Source: Gammaproteobacteria bacterium
Lineage (GTDB): Bacteria > Pseudomonadota > Gammaproteobacteria > Competibacterales > Competibacteraceae
Assembly (NCBI GenBank): GCA_020846135.1
Contig: JADLEK010000001.1
Location: forward strand, 1 to 64,000
Direction of reading: 5' to 3'
Length of the DNA: 64,000 nucleotides
Part shown: positions 41,878 to 49,614 of the stretch, piece after piece
Position numbering within the stretch: the first letter of the stretch is position 1
Layout: every line of letters begins with the position of its first letter
The notes under the pieces: generated by a model
Told to the model about the DNA's origin: nothing
Seen by the model: the letters and a program-made list of their open reading frames with translations, nothing else
Databases searched by the model: none
Position numbers and translations under genes: made by a program

Positions 41878-43767
41878 ATGACTATCAATCCTGCTTTTTC
41901 CCTGCTGGAACTGATCGATACGCCGCTGGACTTGCGCCAGTTGCCTGAGACGCGCTTGCCAGCTTTGGCGCAGGAACTGCGCGAATTTCTGATTCAGACT
42001 GTGGCCCGGACCGGCGGCCATTTTTCCGCCAATCTGGGCGCGGTGGAACTGACCATTGCGCTGCATTATGTGTTCAATACCCCGGATGATCGGCTGGTGT
42101 GGGACGTGGGTCATCAATCCTATCCGCACAAGATCCTGACCGGCCGCCGCGCCCGGATGGGTACCTTGCGGCGCAAGCACGGCATCGCCGGTTTTCCCAA
42201 GCGCTGCGAAAGTCCTTATGACTGCTTCGGGGTCGGTCATTCCAGCACCTCGCTGAGCGCCGCGCTGGGCATGGCGATTGCTGCTGAACAGGCCGGCAGC
42301 GACCGTAAAACCATCGCGGTGATCGGCGACGGGGCGATGACCGCCGGCATGGCGTTCGAGGCGCTCAATCATGCGGGCCATTTAAAAAGCGATCTGCTGA
42401 TCGTGCTGAATGACAACGACATGTCGATCTCGCCGAATGTCGGCGCCTTGTCGGCGCATCTGACCCAGTTGCTGTCCAGCCGGCTGTTTTCCACCGTGCG
42501 TGAAGGCGGTAGAAAGGTTTTGAGCCATGTGCCGCCGATGCTGGAAGTCGCCCGCCGCGCTGAGGAGCATGTCAAGGGTCTACTAATCCCGGAAGGAACC
42601 CTGTTCGAAGAACTGGGCTTCAAATACTTTGGGCCGGTGGATGGCCATGATTTGCCGACACTGATACAGACCTTGCGGAATTTGCGGGCGCTGACCGGAC
42701 CCCGGTTGCTGCATGTCGTCACCCGCAAGGGCAAAGGCTACCAGCGGGCCGAGGACGAGCCGGTGGGTTATCACGGGGTCGGCGCGTTCGATCCGGCGTG
42801 TGGGCTAAAACCCGCCAAGCCGGGCGCTGGATCGACCTATACCCAGGTATTCGGCGAGTGGCTGTGCGACATGGCGGTTCAGGATGAGCGGCTGATCGGG
42901 ATTACCCCGGCGATGCGGGAAGGCTCCGGGCTGGTGGAATTCGCCCAGCGGTTCCCGGATCGCTATTTTGATGTCGCTATCGCTGAACAACATGCGGTGA
43001 CCTTCGCCGCCGGGCTGGCCTGCGACGGTCTCAAGCCGGTGGTGGCGATTTACTCCACGTTCCTGCAACGCGCTTACGATCAACTGATTCACGATGTCGC
43101 GCTGCAAAACCTGCCGGTGCTGTTCGCCATTGACCGGGCCGGACTGGTCGGGCCGGATGGGCCGACTCACACTGGCAATTTCGATAGCAGCTTTCTGCGC
43201 TGCATTCCCAATCTGGTGATCATGGCTCCGGCTGATGAAAATGAATGTCGGCAGATGCTCTATACCGGGTTTCAGTTAAACCAGCCGGCGGTGGTGCGCT
43301 ATCCGCGCGGCCAAGGGCCGGGGGTCAGGATCGAGCGGGAGCTGCGGGCCTTGCCGGTGGGCCGGGCCGAGATCCGCCGTCGGGGTCGGGAGCTGGCGTT
43401 ACTGGCGTTCGGCAGTATGGTGGCGGTCGCCGAGGCAGCGGCGGAGCGGCTGGATGCGACAGTGGTGAACATGCGGTTCATCAAGCCGCTGGATGAAGCC
43501 CTGATCGTGCAGATGGCCGCTGAACATCCGGCGCTGGCGACTCTGGAAGAGAATGTAGTCGCGGGCGGCGCCGGCAGCGCGGTCAACGAATGTCTGGCGG
43601 CGCGGGGCCTTGCGATCCCGATCCGCAACCTGGGCTTGCCCGATCGGTTTGTCGAGCAGGGCGAACGCAGCGAGTTGCTGGCCGAGTGCGGGCTGGACGC
43701 CGCCGGGGTCTTCCGGCAACTAAGCGCATGGCGTGCAACCGTAGCGGACACCGTTGCCGATGCCTGA
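41878..43767 (+). CDS. dxs: 1-deoxy-D-xylulose-5-phosphate synthase
   Basis: Thiamine diphosphate enzyme making DXP from pyruvate and glyceraldehyde 3-phosphate; DXP feeds the MEP pathway, thiazole and pyridoxal synthesis. 629 residues. [15 protein letters not shown] (about 74), ThDP/Mg motif [18 protein letters not shown]...NDN (about 148-180), catalytic [12 protein letters not shown] (about 367) and the transketolase C-domain from about 490. A 200-base gap with the inverted repeat separates it from ispA. Confidence 0.97.
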   Translation: MTINPAFSLLELIDTPLDLRQLPETRLPALAQELREFLIQTVARTGGHFSANLGAVELTIALHYVFNTPDDRLVWDVGHQSYPHKILTGRRARMGTLRRKHGIAGFPKRCESPYDCFGVGHSSTSLSAALGMAIAAEQAGSDRKTIAVIGDGAMTAGMAFEALNHAGHLKSDLLIVLNDNDMSISPNVGALSAHLTQLLSSRLFSTVREGGRKVLSHVPPMLEVARRAEEHVKGLLIPEGTLFEELGFKYFGPVDGHDLPTLIQTLRNLRALTGPRLLHVVTRKGKGYQRAEDEPVGYHGVGAFDPACGLKPAKPGAGSTYTQVFGEWLCDMAVQDERLIGITPAMREGSGLVEFAQRFPDRYFDVAIAEQHAVTFAAGLACDGLKPVVAIYSTFLQRAYDQLIHDVALQNLPVLFAIDRAGLVGPDGPTHTGNFDSSFLRCIPNLVIMAPADENECRQMLYTGFQLNQPAVVRYPRGQGPGVRIERELRALPVGRAEIRRRGRELALLAFGSMVAVAEAAAERLDATVVNMRFIKPLDEALIVQMAAEHPALATLEENVVAGGAGSAVNECLAARGLAIPIRNLGLPDRFVEQGERSELLAECGLDAAGVFRQLSAWRATVADTVADA

Positions 43768-43843
43768 GTATTTTTCTAGGGAATTAACCGCCACCGGACT
43801 TATCCAAGCGGGGAACCGGTTCCAAACCTACTGAGAGGATTGC

Positions 43844-44674
43844 ATGAAGCCACTAATGATCGATGCTGCGGCCATTCCGGCGCTGAACCCGATTCCCGAC
43901 GTGCAAAACAGCGCCGATACCCGGCAGTTGGCGATCAACAAGGTCGGCATCAAGGATATTCGCCATCCGGTCAAGGTGCGCGACCGGAGCGGCGGCGAAC
44001 AGCACACCATCGCCACCTTCAACATGTATGTGAATTTGCCGCATAACTTCAAAGGCACCCACATGTCCCGGTTCGTGGAGATTCTGAACGTGCCGGGGCG
44101 CGAAATTTCGGTGGATTCGTTCCAGAACATGCTGGTGGAGATGACCGACCGGCTGGAGGCGGAGGCCGGCCACATTGAGATGACCTTCACCTACTTCGTG
44201 AACAAGGCCGCGCCGGTGTCCGGGGTGCAAAGCCTGATGGATTATGAAGTGACGTTTACCGGCGAGATTCGCGCCGGCCAACCGGCCATGAATCTCAAGG
44301 TCGTTGTACCCGTGACCAGCCTGTGTCCCTGCTCGAAGAAGATTTCCAGCTATGGCGCCCACAACCAGCGCTCCCATGTCACGATCAGCGTCCGCACCCG
44401 GGGGTTTATCGGGATCGAAGACCTGATTGATCTGGCGGAGAAGGAGGCATCCTGCGAGTTGTATGGCCTGCTCAAGCGCCCGGATGAGAAGTATGTGACG
44501 GAACGGGCTTATGAGAATCCGAAATTCGTGGAAGATATGGTGCGCGACATCGCCGCCAGGCTGAATCAGGATGATCGGGTCGCGGCTTACGCGGTCGAGT
44601 CGGAAAACTTCGAGTCGATTCACAATCATTCCGCCTACGCCATGATCGAGCGTGACAAGGACGCGGAGGGATGA
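43844..44674 (+). CDS. folE2: GTP cyclohydrolase FolE2 (type IB)
   Basis: Converts GTP to 7,8-dihydroneopterin triphosphate using a metal-flexible site, often induced under zinc limitation. 276 residues. The motif [22 protein letters not shown] (about 164-185) includes the catalytic Cys and His of FolE2, and GTHMSRFVE (about 70) is conserved. A 5' AGAGGA ribosome site precedes the start. It overlaps the PTPS-family gene that follows by 4 bases, so pterin precursor and the next enzyme are made together. No zur-type operator was recognised. Confidence 0.94.
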   Translation: MKPLMIDAAAIPALNPIPDVQNSADTRQLAINKVGIKDIRHPVKVRDRSGGEQHTIATFNMYVNLPHNFKGTHMSRFVEILNVPGREISVDSFQNMLVEMTDRLEAEAGHIEMTFTYFVNKAAPVSGVQSLMDYEVTFTGEIRAGQPAMNLKVVVPVTSLCPCSKKISSYGAHNQRSHVTISVRTRGFIGIEDLIDLAEKEASCELYGLLKRPDEKYVTERAYENPKFVEDMVRDIAARLNQDDRVAAYAVESENFESIHNHSAYAMIERDKDAEG

Positions 44675-45198
44675 TCGAGCGCAATGGCCAACAGCGCTGG
44701 CTGATTCACGTTCGCAAGGACCATTTCAAATTTTCGGCGGCGCACATGACCGTGTTCCCCGATGGCGGCAAGGAACGCCTGCACGGGCATAACTATCAGG
44801 TTGAGCTGACCGTAGAATTGATCGAGCCGGCCCTAGCGCAGATGCTCAGTTATGAGGTGTTCAAGCCGGCGTTAAAGACCGTCTGTGATCAGTGGGATGA
44901 AAAGGTGCTGATCGCCGCCGGTAATCCGTGGCTGGAATCGTTGCCTGCCGAGGACGGGGAATGCGCCTTCCGCCTGTGCGGCAAGCGCTATGTGTTGCCG
45001 GCGGATGAGGTGGCGATGCTGGAGATGGATAACATCACCGCCGAAAATCTGGCCCGGTTGCTATTTGAGCGGTTCTGGGCGGAATTGACCGCCGACCGCA
45101 CGGTGTCGTGGCGGGAACAGGTAATTGCGATCAGTGTGCGGATTGACGAATCACGCGGTCAGGGCGCGACCTACGCGATTCGGTTTAAGCAGCCTTGA
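44671..45198 (+). CDS. 6-pyruvoyl-tetrahydropterin/6-carboxytetrahydropterin synthase family protein (PTPS-1)
   Basis: 175 residues of the T-fold PTPS/QueD family. Zinc ligands are present: His in FSAAHMT (about 28) and both His in LHGHNY (about 44-46). The Cys that QueD and PTPS use just before HGH is missing; the local sequence is [10 protein letters not shown], with Lys and Glu instead, slightly reminiscent of Glu-type PTPS-III enzymes. A roughly 40-residue insertion (about 85-125) makes it longer than QueD (120). It probably acts on dihydroneopterin triphosphate supplied by FolE2; which product it makes is open. Its end overlaps the end of the convergent methyltransferase by 14 bases. Confidence 0.8.
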   Translation: MIERNGQQRWLIHVRKDHFKFSAAHMTVFPDGGKERLHGHNYQVELTVELIEPALAQMLSYEVFKPALKTVCDQWDEKVLIAAGNPWLESLPAEDGECAFRLCGKRYVLPADEVAMLEMDNITAENLARLLFERFWAELTADRTVSWREQVIAISVRIDESRGQGATYAIRFKQP

Positions 45199-45994
45199 GG
45201 GTAGCAAACAGATCCCAGTGGCCGACGGTCAATCGCGACTGGCCCTGTGCAATCCACACCTGGCGCTGATTCGCCCAGGCGGTTAATTCACCGGCCCGAT
45301 CCGGCCCGATCTGCTGCGCCGCATCCACCCATCCGGCCAGTAGCGCGGTTTGCATTGCGGCATGTTCCGGCCCCAACCGCCACGGACTGGGCCGTAACGC
45401 GACCTGATAACCCCGATCGGCCAGCAATGCCGCCAGCGCTGGCGCAGCATCGGGACCCAGCGCTGGGCCAAAACCCTTGTCGGTGTATTGATGACGATTA
45501 ACCCAGGCGCAAACCCGGTGATCGTCCGCCAGCGCGGGTTCCCAAAGGATCGTCCCGTCATAGCTGAGGACGATCAACACCGCCGCCTGCCAAGCCTGAC
45601 AGCACTGGGCCAGTGACTCCAGCCAGTCCGCAGAAACCAGATCCAGCAGCGCCGAGGCCGTGACCAGCGTTGGCTTTACCGCTTCCAGGCGCTCCCAACT
45701 ATCGGTCAAATCCAGGCAGAGCCGCTCCACCGCCACCCCACCAGGGTTAGCGAACCGGGTTGCGCCATCCGCTAGCAGGATGGGATCCGCGTCCACCAGC
45801 CGCCAGTACTGCTGATCGCTCAGCCAGGGCGCGAGAAAGCGAAGATTAGCCCCGGTTCCGCTGCCCAAATCCAGGACTGACAAAAAGCCTGGTTGCCGTC
45901 GCCAGGCGATCAGTTGCGCGGTTAATTCCTGATTGCGGGCCAGCGCATCGACCGGTTCCCGCAGCGCCAGCCAGTCGGCGGAAAAGCCGCTCAT
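45185..45994 (-). CDS. class I SAM-dependent methyltransferase
   Basis: 269 residues with motif I LDLGSGTGANLRFL (about 42-55), an acidic end of strand two (LVDADP, about 66), and LVTASALLDLVSADWL (about 110), typical of the class I Rossmann methyltransferases. The substrate is not evident. It is the last gene of the minus-strand operon PTPS-2, GT4, methyltransferase, starting directly at the GT4 stop (TGAATG). By context it should modify a pterin or a glycosylated pterin, but this is inference. Confidence 0.75.
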   Translation of the reverse strand: MSGFSADWLALREPVDALARNQELTAQLIAWRRQPGFLSVLDLGSGTGANLRFLAPWLSDQQYWRLVDADPILLADGATRFANPGGVAVERLCLDLTDSWERLEAVKPTLVTASALLDLVSADWLESLAQCCQAWQAAVLIVLSYDGTILWEPALADDHRVCAWVNRHQYTDKGFGPALGPDAAPALAALLADRGYQVALRPSPWRLGPEHAAMQTALLAGWVDAAQQIGPDRAGELTAWANQRQVWIAQGQSRLTVGHWDLFATLKAA

Positions 45995-47044
45995 TCAGGC
46001 CGGCGCAGTGTCAAGCGCTGCCGCAAACCGGGCGCAGATCTGCGGCCAGTCAGGCAGGGTGCGTCGGGCAACCCGCGCCCCGGCAGCGAGTTCTCGCCGC
46101 AGTTCCGGTTTCTCCAGCATCCGCCTTAACACTTCAGTGAGCGCCGCCACATCGCCCGGCGGAACCAGCAGCCCGGCGTCCGCCGGCACGGTGTCAGGGA
46201 TCGCCCCGGCCGTTGTACTAATGATCGGCAGGCCCCGCGCCAGCGCCTCAGCCAGCACCATGCCGTAGCCTTCATGGAAGGAGGGCAGGACGAAAACATC
46301 CGCCTGGTGGTAACTCATCGCCAGCGCCGCCGTGTCGAGTTCGCCGAGCAATGCGATGCGTTCGGTCAGTTCCAGCTCATAAATCAGCGCCTGCAAGCCA
46401 GCGGCGGTCACTGGATCCAGCGTCGGGCTACCCGCGCACCGCAACCGCCATTGATGTTGCTTGAGTCCAGCCAGCGCCCGAAACAGCACCGCATGGCCCT
46501 TGCGTAGGGTCAGGCTGGCGGCGCACAGCAACGCGACTTCGCCGCCGCTTGAACCTACAGCCAAAGGCGCGGGATCAGTACCCGGCAGAACCACCGCACA
46601 CCGCTCCGGAATCACCGCATAGTCAGCCAGCGCCCGCGCGGTGCTGGGACTGGTGACGATGATTTGCCGGACCTGCCGCAATGCTTCGCGTTCACTGGCG
46701 TAAAGCTGTTGCTGGCGGGACTCGTCCAGCCCGGTTTCCAGCGCCAGCGGGTGATGCACCAGCCCGATCAGTCGCAACCGCTCCCGATGCGCGGCGACGA
46801 CGCTCGGCATGGCTCCCAGCGCCAGCCCGTCGATCACGACCAGCGCCTGCTCCGGCAAGGCCGCTAGCACCGCGTCAGCGTCCTGTAAATCAGCAGAGTC
46901 CGGCAACGGAAACGCCGCGCTTAACCGGCGCAACTCGATCTGCCAGCCGAGTTCTCTCAATCCAGCCACGATCCGGCGGTCATAGAGATACCCGCCAGTG
47001 CGGGTCTCTGGATCGCCGGGAATCAGGAAATACGCCGACTTCAC
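45995..47044 (-). CDS. glycosyltransferase family 4 protein
   Basis: 349-residue GT-B enzyme. N-terminal half starts with a Gly-rich acceptor loop (DPETRTGGYLYDRRIV); the C-terminal nucleotide-sugar domain has SLTLRKGHAVLFRAL (about 185), LLGELDTAALAMSYHQADVFVLPSFHEGYGMVLAEALARG with the E-x7-E motif (about 275), and a final Pro-rich GLLVPPGDV. Retaining transferase by family. It overlaps PTPS-2 by 4 bases, a partnership suggesting that the acceptor is a pterin-like molecule, as in cyanobacterial pterin glycosylation. A polysaccharide acceptor is not excluded. Confidence 0.85.
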   Translation of the reverse strand: MKSAYFLIPGDPETRTGGYLYDRRIVAGLRELGWQIELRRLSAAFPLPDSADLQDADAVLAALPEQALVVIDGLALGAMPSVVAAHRERLRLIGLVHHPLALETGLDESRQQQLYASEREALRQVRQIIVTSPSTARALADYAVIPERCAVVLPGTDPAPLAVGSSGGEVALLCAASLTLRKGHAVLFRALAGLKQHQWRLRCAGSPTLDPVTAAGLQALIYELELTERIALLGELDTAALAMSYHQADVFVLPSFHEGYGMVLAEALARGLPIISTTAGAIPDTVPADAGLLVPPGDVAALTEVLRRMLEKPELRRELAAGARVARRTLPDWPQICARFAAALDTAPA

Positions 47045-47442
47045 GGCAACGATCCCTCGTAGGCGGCCCAGGCCAGGTGTGATTCATGCAGAGTGACGCG
47101 CATCGAACTGAGACCGGCGGCGCCCGTTCCCAACTGCCCATCTTCGATCCACATCGCGATCCGATCAAAAATCGCCCGCGCCAGCGCCTCGGTGGTGGTG
47201 TTATGTCCGGCGAACTGCGGCAACTCGTCGAGATTGCGGTAGTTCAGTTCCTCCAGTGCTTCGCGCAAAGCGGTGCTGAGTCTGCCGATATCCACTACCA
47301 CGCCATCCGGGTCGAGTTCAGGTCGGCGCAGTTCCAGATCAACAACGTAGGTCGCGCCGTGCAGGCGCTGAGCGGGACCAAAGGTCTCCCCGCGAAAGCT
47401 GTGGGCGATCATGAAGTGATCGCGGACGCAAACGGCGTACAT
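47041..47442 (-). CDS. PTPS/QueD-family protein with altered zinc site (PTPS-2)
   Basis: From ATG 47442 (CCAGGAA ribosome site upstream) the protein has 133 residues with the T-fold signature: FMIAHSFRGE with the first zinc His (about 14), then RLHGATYVV, where the second position of the normal HGH is His but the third is Ala. DGVVVDIGRL, NYRNLDELP and NTTTEALARAIFDRI follow the QueD pattern. There is no Cys near the HGA element. The loss of one zinc ligand and of the catalytic Cys argues that it does not do classical QueD chemistry. First gene of an operon with GT4 and methyltransferase. Confidence 0.8.
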   Translation of the reverse strand: MYAVCVRDHFMIAHSFRGETFGPAQRLHGATYVVDLELRRPELDPDGVVVDIGRLSTALREALEELNYRNLDELPQFAGHNTTTEALARAIFDRIAMWIEDGQLGTGAAGLSSMRVTLHESHLAWAAYEGSLP

Positions 47443-47461
47443 GGCAGGATTCCTGGTAGGT

Positions 47462-47523
47462 AAAGTGAGTCTTTCGCTGACTGCCGGATGGAAAAGTGAG
47501 TCTTTCGCTGACTGTCGGATGGA
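47462..47523. repeat. 31-bp tandem duplication in the PTPS-2 operon leader
   Basis: Two copies of a 31-base unit (47462-47492 and 47493-47523) starting AAAGTGAGTCTTTCGCTGAC differ at one position (C/T). They lie 20 bases upstream of the PTPS-2 start codon, so the duplication extends its leader. The unit may contain a regulatory site. Confidence 0.9.
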
Positions 47524-47727
47524 TTTGCATTGATCATCGAGTTGCATCGATCGTCAGGTTGCGCCCCACCGAGCGAATCGAGGCGATCAGTCCATCTGTA
47601 TCCATCTATAATTACTCATCAGTCATAAGTTCTCCCCCTGAAAAGCCTTGATGGCGTTCCTCGAAAGCAGCATGAATTCCCCTGAGCAGTCCGTGCCTGA
47701 ACAACCCGATCGCTCGAGGAGAATCCA

Positions 47728-47910
47728 TGCTGACCTACCTGTATCATGCTTTAGCGAGTTTTCGCAATGCCTTTTCTCGTGAACGCAGTGGGTTGCTGTT
47801 CTGTTCTGTGCCGTGGTGTTGAGTTTTTTTAGCGGCTCTGGAGATGATCGGGGTGACCTCGATGTGCCGGTTCTGGCAGAGAAATGAAGCGGTCTATCAC
47901 CGAATGCCGG
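47728..47910 (+). pseudogene. transposase N-terminal fragment (IS remnant)
   Basis: ATG at 47728 after GAGGAGAA opens MLTYLYHALASFRNAFSRER and runs to LLFCSVPWC before a stop. A neighbouring frame continues with AALEMIGVTSMCRFW and NEAVYHR. I recognise this as the N-terminus of a DDE transposase whose copies are frameshifted and cut off here. The family assignment (IS4-like) is tentative. The rest of the element is absent. Confidence 0.5.
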
Positions 47911-48051
47911 TTTTCGTAGGCTTCGATTAACGTCACCAGGACTTCCCTTTCGTCAGCTTCCTGCGTGCCTGCTTGTGCTGGGAAGACCTGTTCAAGCTGA
48001 GAATAAGGTCAACCGCAAGTCGTTGTCGTCGCGAATCGGTTTAATCGCCAT
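47885..48051 (-). pseudogene. HigA-like antitoxin fragment
   Basis: On the minus strand from ATG 48051: MAIKPIRDDNDLRLTL, then a frame break, then LEQVFPAQAGTQEADEREV and LVTLIEAYENRH. This follows the N-terminal part of HigA-type antitoxins ahead of their helix-turn-helix, which is missing because the transposase remnant begins there. Non-functional. Confidence 0.6.
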
Positions 48052-48082
48052 TGACGGTCTCCACGTTGATTGGGACGCGTCA

Positions 48083-48458
48083 CTGTTCAAATCAAACGGG
48101 TTCAGAACCCGAACGCCGGTCGCTATAAAGTCGTTCTGATTACGGGTGACTACCGCCAGGTCATAAATCAAAGCCGTGGCGGCAATCTGCTTATCCAGCG
48201 CATGCTCCGGGTGTGGCGCTCGGAGCCGACCCCAGAGTTGGGCTGCTTCTTCTTCAAAAGCAAGAATACAGTAAAAGCAAGAATACAGTCGTTGTACTCG
48301 GTGAGTATCCGCTGTAACCAGGCTTCCAGTTGCCCGGCCTGCACTGCATCGCCACGACGGCGCAGTTGTTCGATGCCGTGGCGCAGCTCCCCGACGGTCA
48401 CGACTGAGAGATAGAGCGGTACGTCACCGGCGTCCACCCACGCGAAGAATCGGCGCAT
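48083..48458 (-). pseudogene. VapC-like PIN domain toxin, broken by a 17-bp tandem duplication
   Basis: Minus-strand frame from about 48458: DVPLYLSVVTVGELRHGIEQL, then AWLQRILTEYNDCILAF, after which the frame goes wrong. The cause is visible: AAAAGCAAGAATACAGT occurs twice in tandem (48256-48272, 48273-48289). Removing one 17-base copy restores ILAFEEEAAQLWGRL and then DKQIAATALIYDLAVVTRNQNDF, ATGVRVLNPF, the PIN C-terminus with conserved Asp. The N-terminus (first 20-30 residues, with the first Asp) is also missing. Confidence 0.8.
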
Positions 48459-48493
48459 ACCGGGATCGGCTCGGTCCTTACTTGCTCACGGAC

Positions 48494-48822
48494 CGGTGCA
48501 GCAGGCGTTGCAACAACTCCACGCCTTGCCTTCAGCGCCGATGACGAGACCCGGCGGCTGGCTTTTGTCCGGGAACGCGCCCTGCGCAATGAAATCTCCG
48601 CCCTGCAAGGCGCGCACGATGAGGGTCGGCAGGGGGACCCTGCAACAGGGCCTGCAACAGGGATTTCATACCGTGCTGGAGCGCCAGTTGAGTAAACGCT
48701 TTGGCCCGCTGTCTGCCGAAACCCGTCAGCGGCTGACCCAGGCCACGCCCGAACAACTGGAAACCGGGGCTGAACGCCTGCTCGATGCACCCACTCTCAG
48801 CACGGTCTTTGAGTCGCACTGA
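48494..48822 (+). pseudogene. Rpn family nuclease/putative transposase, C-terminal remnant
   Basis: One frame gives FSADDETRRLAFVRERALRNE and ISALQGAHDEGRQG. A shift near 48635 moves to GTLQQGLQQGFHTVLERQL, then KRFGPLSAETRQRL and QATPEQLETGAERLL, the DUF4351-type C-terminus found in Rpn (recombination-promoting nuclease) proteins. The N-terminal PD-(D/E)xK part is missing. Confidence 0.7.
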
Positions 48823-48913
48823 TGGGAATTGACTTTATGAGAATCCAATGATAAAGCAGCCTGGATCGCGCAAAATCCAGGTTCTTCGGCCAAAGTTGGC
48901 CAAAAACAGCTTG

Positions 48914-49417
48914 CCGCCGATTCAGCCGCATGGCTCCGGCTATAAGCTGCAGTTCTCACACCCAGCGATGGTCGCGGATCTGCTGAATGGCTGGACGCGC
49001 CGGAGCAACAGGGCTTACGGCGGGCGTTTACAACTTGGCTACGAGAGGTATTGCTGCCGGCGCGATTGCCGGGGACTGATTGGCGGCGGTGTTGGAATTG
49101 AGCGAGGTGCGGAATATATTAGCGGAACGCGTGATGGAGTGGACCCAGGAGTGGAAACAGCAAGGCGTGGCGGAAGGCATCAAGGAAGGTATCAAAAAAG
49201 GCATTAAAAAGGTCGCCAGGGAGGCGAATTGTTGCTGTTACAGAGATTATTAGCTTTCAAATTTAGGGCGCTGGACGAGGCAAATCTGGCGCGGTTGGCG
49301 GCGGCGGACAGCGAAACATTGCTGGTGTGGGGCGAGCGGGTGTTAACGGCGGTGAATCTGGCCGCAGTGTTTGATGCCCCGGTTCCGCTGGAAGATGCGG
49401 CGATGCGTGACTGTTAG
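48914..49417 (+). pseudogene. second Rpn family remnant, internally deleted and frameshifted
   Basis: GYKLQFSHPAMVADLLNGW near the start matches the Rpn N-terminus, but it runs straight into LDAPEQQGLRRAFTTWLREV, meaning the nuclease core is deleted. Later frames give AERVMEWTQEWKQQGVAEGI, a repeated KEGIKKGIKK element, and ELLLLQRLLAFKFRALDEAN, then LAAADSETLLVWGERVL, the C-terminal domain. At least two frameshifts. Confidence 0.65.
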
Positions 49418-49462
49418 CACCTTACCTACTTGCTGCAACTGCGCTGAATTGACCAAAGGAGC

Positions 49463-49489
49463 AGGGCGGATAAGCGTAACGTATCCGAC
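49463..49489. repeat. half copy of the GGGCGGATAAGCG intergenic repeat
   Basis: AGGGCGGATAAGCGTAACG followed by TATCCGAC matches the left half of the palindromic element at 59759-59838 with two substitutions. It marks the end of the graveyard region; 49490-49614 otherwise holds the leader of the large glycosyltransferase. Confidence 0.6.
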
Positions 49490-49614
49490 AGAGAGGCCGC
49501 TTTAGTGCAGATCGCTCCGATTTTTAATGGAATTTATGTAGTTACCCTTGGCCAGTCGATTCGACTGACCGACGAAGCAACAGCCAACAGCCGAATCTAA
49601 TTCGGAGCCAAGAA

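Noticed and set aside
48398-48790. 130-codon minus-strand open frame over the Rpn remnant
   Set aside because: It reads antisense to the Rpn C-terminal fragment and out of frame with VapC; the apparent protein is Arg/Pro/Ser-rich noise.
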